Assembly: GCA_902478395.1 (NCBI GenBank)
Contig: CABSKZ010000230.1
Span: 1-5,057 of the forward strand
DNA length: 5,057 nucleotides
Direction of reading: 5' to 3'
From: an uncultured Eubacteriales bacterium
GTDB lineage: Bacteria > Bacillota > Clostridia > UBA1381 > UBA9506
The translations under genes and the position numbers were made by a program. Numbering within the stretch: the first letter of the stretch is position 1; the number at the start of each line of letters is the position of its first letter. The notes beneath the pieces are model-generated. The model saw only the letters and a list, made by a program, of their open reading frames with translations, did not search any database and was not told the origin of the DNA. This document shows, one piece after another, positions 1 through 4,187 of this stretch.

Positions 1-209
1 CACCTGAGAAGCTCAGGGCATTTCAGGAAGAAATCCGCAGTGGTATGGACGATTTGATGAAAAACGTGGTGGTGAAGAATTATCTTGAAACCAAGTCCGC
101 ATTCAGCCAATTGGTGAATCAGGTCAACAGTGTGATTGCCTACTGCATTAAGGGAGAAGAGGAGAGCGGTTGTTCCGGCAGCTGCAGCACCTGCGGCGGA
201 TGCCATTAA
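1..209 (+). CDS. YlbF/YmcA-family regulator, C-terminal part (5' end outside window)
   Basis: The last 68 codons of a gene are visible, in the frame starting at base 3 and ending at TAA 207-209. The visible protein is mostly helical and charged (FQEEIRSGMDDLMKN, then LETKSAFSQLVNQVNSVIAY). It ends in a cysteine-rich tail with the spacing C-x3-C-x2-C-x2-C-H. Helical bundles followed by a Cys tail are typical of the YlbF/YmcA (Com_YlbF) family. In Bacillus subtilis, members of this family (RicA and RicF, with RicT) form a cytoplasmic complex that carries iron-sulfur clusters and influences competence, sporulation, biofilm and RNA maturation. From memory of clostridial genomes, a YlbF-family gene often sits directly before mutS, which supports the call. 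The exact paralogue (YlbF, YmcA or a separate clostridial branch) cannot be settled because the N-terminal part is missing. Metal or Fe-S binding is inferred from the cysteines only. Confidence 0.72.
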   Translation, partial: PEKLRAFQEEIRSGMDDLMKNVVVKNYLETKSAFSQLVNQVNSVIAYCIKGEEESGCSGSCSTCGGCH

Positions 210-221
210 ATGGGGAAGAAT

Positions 222-253
222 ACGGACGGCTGGGAAGATTGCCGTCCGTTTTT
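222..253 (+). terminator. Probable intrinsic terminator between the YlbF-family gene and mutS
   Basis: ACGGACGGC (222-230) is perfectly complementary to GCCGTCCGT (241-249). This gives a 9-bp GC-rich stem with a 10-nt loop, followed by TTTTT at 249-253. It starts 12 bases after the upstream stop codon and ends just before the mutS ribosome-binding site. It could end the upstream transcript or let part of it through into mutS. No convincing -35/-10 pair for mutS is visible between the hairpin and the gene, so partial read-through is possible. Confidence 0.7.
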
Positions 254-263
254 AGATAATAAC

Positions 264-279
264 AGGAGTGAAGAAAATG
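264..279 (+). promoter_or_regulatory. Ribosome-binding site that fixes the mutS start
   Basis: AGGAG lies at 264-268, with 8 bases between it and ATG 277-279. The frame is open from a GTG at 268, but that GTG overlaps the Shine-Dalgarno core and could not use it. The ATG at 277 gives the protein start MTPMMKQY, which matches the usual MutS N-terminus. Confidence 0.88.
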
Positions 280-2886
280 ACGCCAATGATGAAGCAATAC
301 CTGGAGGTTAAGGAACGGTATCCGGACGCAATTCTATTTTTCCGGTTGGGAGATTTTTACGAAATGTTCTTGGATGACGCCGTCCTGGCGTCAGAAATAT
401 TGGGCATCGCCCTGACGAGCCGTTCGGGAAACAAAAAGAAAACAGAGGACGGAGAAGATGAGGAACGAAACCCCATGTGTGGCGTGCCATACCACGCCGC
501 GCAGCCATACATAGCAAAGCTGGTTTCGCAGGGCTACAAGGTCGCGGTCTGTGAACAGCTGGAGGATCCGGCCCTTGCCAAAGGAATCGTTAAGCGCGAC
601 GTCACAAAAATCATCACGCCGGGAACGGTCATGGATTCAGACAGTTTAGACGAAAAGAGCAACAATTATCTGTGCGCGATTTACCAGTTTGATAAAAAGC
701 TTGGTGTTGCCTTTTCAGATATATCCACCGGTTCGCTTTTGGTGACACAGGTATCAGACAAGCTGAAACTCATAAATGAATTGGCGCGCTACATGCCCTC
801 GGAAATTATTTTAGGGAAGAGCGCGTTTGACGATAAAAAACTGGTCGCTGAACTGGAAGCACGTTTTGCGTGTCTAGTGGAACAGGCAAAAGAGGAACCG
901 GAATGGGAACATGCCCGCGAAATTATTTTAGAGCAATTCAAGAAGGAAAACCTCTCCGACGCAGGGCTGACAGAGGATGTCCATATCGTCAACGCGCTAG
1001 GAATGCTGCTGTCTTATTTAGACAGTACCCAGAAGATAGCAATGGATCACATCCGCGAAGTCGATTATTATTCTTGTGACGACTATATGGATATCGATGT
1101 TTTCACAAGGCGAAATCTGGAATTGACGGAAACCATGCGCTCTAAAAACAAAAAAGGTTCTCTTTTATGGGTGCTCGACCGGACCAGAACATCTATGGGG
1201 GGACGGCTGCTCCGCAGCTTTATTGAAAAACCGCTTGTTAACTGTACGCTGATTCAAAAACGCCTGTATGCTGTTGAAGAGCTGACCAAAAAGGCGCCGC
1301 TGCGTGAGGATATTACAGAATGTCTGAAATCCATTCAGGACATTGAACGCCTAATTGGAAAAATTGTCTGCAAAACCGCTAACCCACGGGACTTGTTGGC
1401 ACTGAAACAATCATTGCTTTCTTTGCCCGAACTGGAACTCCGAATGGTAGAGCTGGAATCCCCCTTGCTGAAAGAACAATGCCTTCAGATGGACACGCTG
1501 GGCGATATTTTGGAGCTGCTTGAGCAGTCTATCCGGGATGAGTGCCCGATTTCTCCAAAGGACGGCGGTGTCATCAAGACGGGGTATGACAGCGAAGTCG
1601 ATGAATACCGCGATTTAGCGGAGAACGGGAAAAGCGTCATAACAAAAATTGAGATTTCCGAGCGGGAAAAGACGGGCATCAAATCCCTTCGTGTCGGTTA
1701 CAACCGTGTGTTTGGATATTACATAGAGGTTTCTAAATCTTATAAAGATCAGGTTCCGCCCCACTATATCCGGAAGCAGACGCTAGTCAACGGGGAGCGG
1801 TATATCACTGAAGAACTAAAGGAATGGGAGTCAAAAGTTCTGGGAGCTGATGAACGCGTTAAGTCAAGAGAATACGCCTTGTTCTGCGGAATTCGAGACA
1901 AAGTGGCGGCTGAGGTGGACCGGGTGCAGACGGTGTCGGACATCGTCGCGCTGCTTGACGTTATGTGCTCGTTTGCGGAGGTCGCCGCAAAAAACAACTA
2001 CGTTATGCCGTTTGTGGATATGTCTGATAAAATAGAAATCAAGGACGGGCGGCATCCAGTTGTGGAACGTATGCTGAAAAATGAGCTGTTTGTGCCAAAC
2101 GACACACATCTGAACTGTTCACAGGACAGGCTCCTGATTATTACCGGCCCAAATATGGCAGGAAAATCCACCTATATGCGGCAGGTGGCGGTCATTACGC
2201 TGATGGCGCAGATAGGCAGCTTTGTACCCGCGTCCTCCTGTACGATTGGTGTCTGTGATAAAATCTTCACGCGCGTCGGTGCGTCGGACGACCTCTCGGC
2301 AGGGCAAAGTACTTTTATGGTCGAAATGACCGAGGTTTCCAACATTCTTAAAAACGCGACAAACCGCAGCCTGTTGATTCTGGATGAAATCGGCAGAGGA
2401 ACCAGCACATATGACGGCCTGTCAATTGCCTGGTCCGTCTGTGAATATGTAGTGGACCGAAAAAAAATTGGTGCGCGCACCCTGTTTGCTACACACTACC
2501 ACGAATTGACGGAACTGGAAAATAAGATGGAGGGCGTGAAAAACTATTGTATTGCCTGCAAAAAGCGTGGAGATGATATTACCTTCCTGCGGCGGATTGT
2601 CAAGGGCGGCGCGGATGACAGCTATGGTATTGAAGTCGCGGCGCTTGCAGGACTTCCCAAAAAGGTAATTGCCCGCGCAAAAGAGATTCTTCATCTTGTG
2701 GAAAACCAGGATACAAGAAATGCCGTACAGCATACGAGCCCACAGGAGGAAGAGTTTCAACTTGGTTTTGAGGATGTGCGCGGCTCTGAGATTGCAGAAA
2801 TCATTGAAACACTGGATTTATCAACCCTAACCCCGATTGAAGCCCTCAACAAGCTGTATGAACTGCAAAATATGGCTAAGAAATAG
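277..2886 (+). CDS. mutS: DNA mismatch repair protein MutS
   Basis: This is the mismatch sensor of DNA repair: a cytoplasmic homodimer that binds mispaired or looped DNA, exchanges ADP for ATP, and becomes a sliding clamp that recruits MutL. The 869-aa product is complete and of normal family length. The N-terminal recognition domain has the Phe-x-Glu motif in GDFYEMF (Phe27, Glu29). The connector, lever and clamp domains follow, including GYNRVFGYYIEV (474-485). DGRHPVVE (590-597) opens the ATPase domain. That domain has Walker A GPNMAGKS (624-631), the signature loop DDLSAGQSTF (671-680), Walker B LLILDEIGRGTS (699-710, with Asp703 and Glu704) and the THYHEL loop (739-744). The end TPIEALNKLYEL is typical. 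A short charged insertion (KKKTEDGEDEE) precedes NPMCGVPYH. A QLGF sequence (828-831) resembles a degenerate beta-clamp-binding motif. All catalytic residues I looked for are present, so it should be active. No mutL follows directly. Confidence 0.98.
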   Translation: MTPMMKQYLEVKERYPDAILFFRLGDFYEMFLDDAVLASEILGIALTSRSGNKKKTEDGEDEERNPMCGVPYHAAQPYIAKLVSQGYKVAVCEQLEDPALAKGIVKRDVTKIITPGTVMDSDSLDEKSNNYLCAIYQFDKKLGVAFSDISTGSLLVTQVSDKLKLINELARYMPSEIILGKSAFDDKKLVAELEARFACLVEQAKEEPEWEHAREIILEQFKKENLSDAGLTEDVHIVNALGMLLSYLDSTQKIAMDHIREVDYYSCDDYMDIDVFTRRNLELTETMRSKNKKGSLLWVLDRTRTSMGGRLLRSFIEKPLVNCTLIQKRLYAVEELTKKAPLREDITECLKSIQDIERLIGKIVCKTANPRDLLALKQSLLSLPELELRMVELESPLLKEQCLQMDTLGDILELLEQSIRDECPISPKDGGVIKTGYDSEVDEYRDLAENGKSVITKIEISEREKTGIKSLRVGYNRVFGYYIEVSKSYKDQVPPHYIRKQTLVNGERYITEELKEWESKVLGADERVKSREYALFCGIRDKVAAEVDRVQTVSDIVALLDVMCSFAEVAAKNNYVMPFVDMSDKIEIKDGRHPVVERMLKNELFVPNDTHLNCSQDRLLIITGPNMAGKSTYMRQVAVITLMAQIGSFVPASSCTIGVCDKIFTRVGASDDLSAGQSTFMVEMTEVSNILKNATNRSLLILDEIGRGTSTYDGLSIAWSVCEYVVDRKKIGARTLFATHYHELTELENKMEGVKNYCIACKKRGDDITFLRRIVKGGADDSYGIEVAALAGLPKKVIARAKEILHLVENQDTRNAVQHTSPQEEEFQLGFEDVRGSEIAEIIETLDLSTLTPIEALNKLYELQNMAKK

Positions 2887-2905
2887 CACTTCCTGTTTCG
2901 CATAA

Positions 2906-2937
2906 GGCCTTTTTGGTATCTGGAAAGGGCCAGTTTT
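2906..2937 (+). terminator. Weak terminator-like hairpin after mutS
   Basis: Bases 2906-2914 pair with 2923-2931 in a 9-position stem, GGCC plus an A/U-rich part containing two G-U pairs, around an 8-nt loop. AGTTTTAT follows. It lies 19 bases after the mutS stop codon. The G-U pairs and the short T run make it weaker than the other terminators in the window, so read-through into the next gene is possible. Confidence 0.45.
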
Positions 2938-3077
2938 ATAAATAAGATTTGGGCATACGCTGTCCTCTGCGGAGTGTAAAATTCCTGCGATGGAATCTTG
3001 TTTCAACTTCTTGTTCTAATTTCCGATATGCGTCCATAAAATATACCGTAGATTATACTTGAAGGGAGAAGTACGGT
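2938..3077 (+). other. Intergenic leader before the SSB-like gene, no clear promoter
   Basis: This A/T-rich stretch holds no credible reading frame. Promoter candidates are poor. TTGTTC (3011-3016) with TAAAAT (3037-3042) has a 20-base spacer, longer than normal. TATACT (3054-3059) is too close to the ribosome-binding site to serve as a -10 box for this gene. A small 5-bp hairpin ATTCC/GGAAT sits at 2981-2996. Transcription of the next gene therefore comes either from a weak promoter here or from mutS read-through. Confidence 0.35.
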
Positions 3078-3081
3078 ATGT
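3041..3081 (+). promoter_or_regulatory. Inverted repeat enclosing the ribosome-binding site of the SSB-like gene
   Basis: ATACCGTA (3043-3050) is the exact reverse complement of TACGGTAT (3072-3079). One G-U pair and one A-U pair extend the stem outward to 3041/3081. The 21-nt loop contains the Shine-Dalgarno AGGGAG (3063-3068), and the right arm contains the ATG start (3078-3080). In RNA this could limit access to the start codon. In DNA it could be an operator. Both are inference from the layout. Confidence 0.5.
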
Positions 3082-3707
3082 TGAACTGCGTAGAGGATAA
3101 TGAGGCAAGAATCGTCGGGCGGGTTGTGAGCTACCTGACATTTAGCCATGATGTCCATACAGAATGCTTTTATCGGTTCAGTATTAGGGCGGAAAGATTG
3201 AGCGACAATGCAGATGTTATCACAGTTACCGTTTCGGAACGTATGCTAACGGATTTGCAGATTGAAATCGGCCAGAAAATTGAGGTGTCGGGACAGTTCC
3301 GCTCATACAACAATTATACGGACAATGGCAACAAGCTGGTCTTGACGCTGTTTGCCAAGGAGATAAAAAATGCTTCTGAGGAAGCGATGATAGAGAATGA
3401 AATTTATTTGAATGGATTCATCTGTAAACCTGTTGTTTACCGGGTAACGCCTTTCGGCAGGGAGATTGCCGATATTTTAGTTGCTGTCAACCGCGCTTAC
3501 AATAAATCTGACTACATACCGTGCATCGCATGGGGCAGAAACGCCCGATTTGTTAAAAACCTTGAAGTTGGGCAGAATATCAAAATCTGGGGGAGAATGC
3601 AGTCCCGCGAATATCAGAAAAAAATCAACGAAGAGGAATCGGTTACAAAAACCGCCTATGAGGTATCCATCTGCAAGTTGGATGTCGTCCGGCAGCAAAC
3701 TGAATAG
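3078..3707 (+). CDS. Tandem OB-fold, SSB-like single-stranded nucleic acid binding protein
   Basis: The 209-aa product starts at ATG 3078, 9 bases after AGGGAG. The C-terminal half (about 107-205) follows the single-stranded-DNA-binding protein (SSB) family pattern. NEIYLNGFICKPVVYRVTPFG (107-127) is followed by AVNRAYNKSDYIPCIAWG (136-153, with Trp152), GQNIKIWGRMQSREY (165-179) and a final YEVSICKLDVV strand. The N-terminal half (about 8-97) repeats the same order in diverged form: ARIVGRV, YRFSIRAER, IGQKIEVSGQFRSY and LVLTLFAKEI, so it is probably a second OB fold. The protein ends ...DVVRQQTE and lacks the acidic DD(D)IPF-type tip through which housekeeping SSB recruits partner proteins. 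It is therefore more likely an accessory SSB-like protein than the main replication SSB. Binding of single-stranded DNA is inferred from the family; its actual role is unknown. It forms a single-gene unit closed by a strong terminator. Confidence 0.78.
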   Translation: MLNCVEDNEARIVGRVVSYLTFSHDVHTECFYRFSIRAERLSDNADVITVTVSERMLTDLQIEIGQKIEVSGQFRSYNNYTDNGNKLVLTLFAKEIKNASEEAMIENEIYLNGFICKPVVYRVTPFGREIADILVAVNRAYNKSDYIPCIAWGRNARFVKNLEVGQNIKIWGRMQSREYQKKINEEESVTKTAYEVSICKLDVVRQQTE

Positions 3708-3719
3708 GGAACGAAACAA

Positions 3720-3757
3720 GCCGTGTCCTATATCATGAATAGGACACGGCACTTTTT
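3720..3757 (+). terminator. Strong intrinsic terminator after the SSB-like gene
   Basis: GCCGTGTCCTAT (3720-3731) pairs perfectly with ATAGGACACGGC (3739-3750). This is a 12-bp stem with a 7-nt loop, followed by AC and TTTTT (3753-3757). It begins 12 bases after the stop codon. It is the clearest terminator in the window and separates the housekeeping genes from the signalling locus downstream. Confidence 0.95.
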
Positions 3758-3770
3758 CTATCAATCTATA

Positions 3771-3800
3771 TTTACTTCCGGCAAACCAGGTGGTATAATA
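3771..3800 (+). promoter_or_regulatory. Extended -10 promoter, copy 1 of the GTGGTATAATA box
   Basis: TTTACT (3771-3776, four of six matches to TTGACA) lies 17 bases before TATAAT (3794-3799). The -10 box has a TGG extension at 3791-3793. This is a complete sigma-A type promoter and the best supported of the three boxes. Transcription would start near 3806, inside the left arm of the first structured element. It points toward the kinase gene, about 380 bases away. Confidence 0.7.
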
Positions 3801-3802
3801 AC

Positions 3803-3868
3803 CTCAAAAGGTTCTGATGAACGGCAGCGTTTTCCGCCGCCCGAACGCCAAACGCGTTCGCTTTTGAG
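3803..3868. other. Structured element 1: predicted closed four-way junction
   Basis: Four helices tile this 66-base stretch with no unpaired base between them. The closing stem CTCAAAAG/CTTTTGAG (3803-3810 with 3861-3868, 8 bp) holds three arms. Arm 1 is GTTC/GAAC (3811-3814 with 3819-3822). Arm 2 pairs 3823-3829 with 3835-3841 (6 pairs and one A-C mismatch). Arm 3 is CGAACGC/GCGTTCG (3842-3848 with 3854-3860, 7 bp). The loops are 4, 5 and 5 nt. The layout looks like a cloverleaf, but it has no tRNA loop sequences. I found no coding function. It could be a folded RNA, a palindromic dispersed repeat or a protein-binding DNA cruciform; I do not recognise it as a known family. Confidence 0.6.
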
Positions 3869-3881
3869 AACATTGAATCAT

Positions 3882-3950
3882 CATTCGGCAAGCGTCAGGC
3901 CGCTTGCTTGCGGCTCTGCCGCACATTTTACCTTCGTAAAATGCGACATG
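3882..3950. other. Structured element 2: second predicted four-way junction
   Basis: A second fold of the same architecture follows after a 13-base linker. The closing stem pairs CATTCG (3882-3887) with CGA-C-ATG (3944-3950), 6 bp with one bulged C. The arms are GCAAGCG/CGCTTGC (3888-3894 with 3901-3907, 7 bp), TGCGGC/GCCGCA with a TCT loop (3909-3923, 6 bp) and CATTTTAC/GTAAAATG with a CTTC loop (3924-3943, 8 bp). Only base 3908 is unpaired at the junction. It ends one base into copy 2 of the GTGGTATAATA box. The sequence is not similar to element 1; only the shape is shared. Confidence 0.6.
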
Positions 3951-3960
3951 TGGTATAATA
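3950..3960 (+). promoter_or_regulatory. Copy 2 of the GTGGTATAATA box (extended -10)
   Basis: TATAAT at 3954-3959 has the TGG extension at 3951-3953, identical over 11 bases to the copies at 3790 and 4020. There is no good -35 at normal spacing; TTTACC (3927-3932) is 21 bases away and inside a hairpin arm. It could work as an extended -10 promoter or be only a repeated sequence. Confidence 0.5.
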
Positions 3961-3966
3961 TGAACA

Positions 3967-4005
3967 CTTAGTGAATCCGAGTGAAGCGAAGGATGAGCTT
4001 AGTGA
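3967..4005 (+). repeat. CTTAGTGA direct repeat pair
   Basis: CTTAGTGA occurs at 3967-3974 and again at 3998-4005, 31 bases apart, between copies 2 and 3 of the promoter box. The purine-rich stretch between them has a 4-bp ATCC/GGAT pairing (3975-3978 with 3991-3994). No binding protein is recognisable. It may be part of the same repeat-derived element as the junctions upstream. Confidence 0.4.
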
Positions 4006-4019
4006 GAATATATGCCCTT

Positions 4020-4030
4020 GTGGTATAATA
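4020..4030 (+). promoter_or_regulatory. Copy 3 of the GTGGTATAATA box (extended -10), nearest to the kinase gene
   Basis: TATAAT at 4024-4029 is preceded by TGG. No clear -35 is present. Transcription would begin near 4036 and give a leader of about 150 nt before the kinase start codon. The terminator-like hairpin at 4047 would be the first thing transcribed, so this box and hairpin together look like an attenuated leader. Confidence 0.55.
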
Positions 4031-4046
4031 AATGCAATATAGAGAC

Positions 4047-4072
4047 AAAAGCCAAAATGGCTTTTAACTTTT
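4047..4072 (+). terminator. Leader hairpin with T tract, possible attenuator
   Basis: AAAAGCCA (4047-4054) pairs with TGGCTTTT (4058-4065), 8 bp with an AAA loop, then AAC and TTTT (4069-4072). Flanking A and T runs mean it could stop transcription on either strand. Alternative pairings compete with it: CCAAAA (4052-4057) with TTTTGG (4069-4074), and AACTTTTG (4066-4073) with CAAAAGTT (4134-4141). That makes conditional termination plausible but unproven. Confidence 0.5.
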
Positions 4073-4170
4073 GGGTTTATTGAACCAAGGTGCAATAAGC
4101 CGATTGACGGTTTGTTCTTATGGTAAATAACTTCAAAAGTTCGATATGACATGAATCTAAACTCGAGAAA

Positions 4171-4187
4171 AGGGAGAAGCTAAAATG
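4171..4187 (+). promoter_or_regulatory. Ribosome-binding site of the sensor kinase
   Basis: AGGGAG (4171-4176) stands 8 bases before ATG 4185-4187. No better in-frame start is visible upstream, and the first membrane segment begins about 8 residues after this start, as expected. Confidence 0.85.

Larger units (their letters stand above)
3758..4184. other. 427-bp gene-free region with structured, promoter-bearing repeat element
   Basis: No convincing gene lies here on either strand; the possible reading frames have no ribosome-binding site and run across hairpins. In order, the region holds promoter copy 1, two four-way-junction elements, promoter copy 2, the CTTAGTGA repeats, promoter copy 3, a leader hairpin, and an A/T-rich leader to the kinase start. 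TTGACG at 4104-4109 resembles a -35 box, but no good -10 follows at normal spacing. AACTT/AAGTT (4129-4141) is a small 5-bp hairpin. No tRNA, CRISPR or known riboswitch consensus was recognised. Confidence 0.6.

Noticed and set aside
268..276. GTG start for MutS at 268
   Set aside because: It overlaps the AGGAG ribosome-binding site, which is ideally spaced for ATG 277 instead.
2172..2760. Long antisense open frames (102 and 112 codons) opposite the mutS ATPase region
   Set aside because: They lie wholly inside a conserved gene on the other strand, have no recognisable motifs, and their existence is explained by mutS codon bias.
3803..3868. tRNA gene suggested by the cloverleaf-like fold
   Set aside because: It has no T-loop or D-loop consensus and no 7-base anticodon loop, and the arm lengths are wrong for tRNA.
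3723..3971. 82-codon + strand frame over the terminator and structured elements
   Set aside because: It begins inside the terminator hairpin loop, has no ribosome-binding site, crosses all the palindromes and has no family-like composition.
3928..4152. 74-codon - strand frame in the intergenic region
   Set aside because: It has no Shine-Dalgarno site, overlaps two promoter boxes and the leader hairpin, and resembles no known family.
4151..4183. Ten-codon frame overlapping the kinase ribosome-binding site
   Set aside because: It has no Shine-Dalgarno site of its own; a short chance frame in an A/T-rich leader is the simpler explanation.
4031..4184. LytTR/AgrA-type direct repeats or an autoinducer peptide gene before the kinase
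   Set aside because: I searched for paired ACAGTTAAG-like sites and for a small gene with a ribosome-binding site, and found neither.
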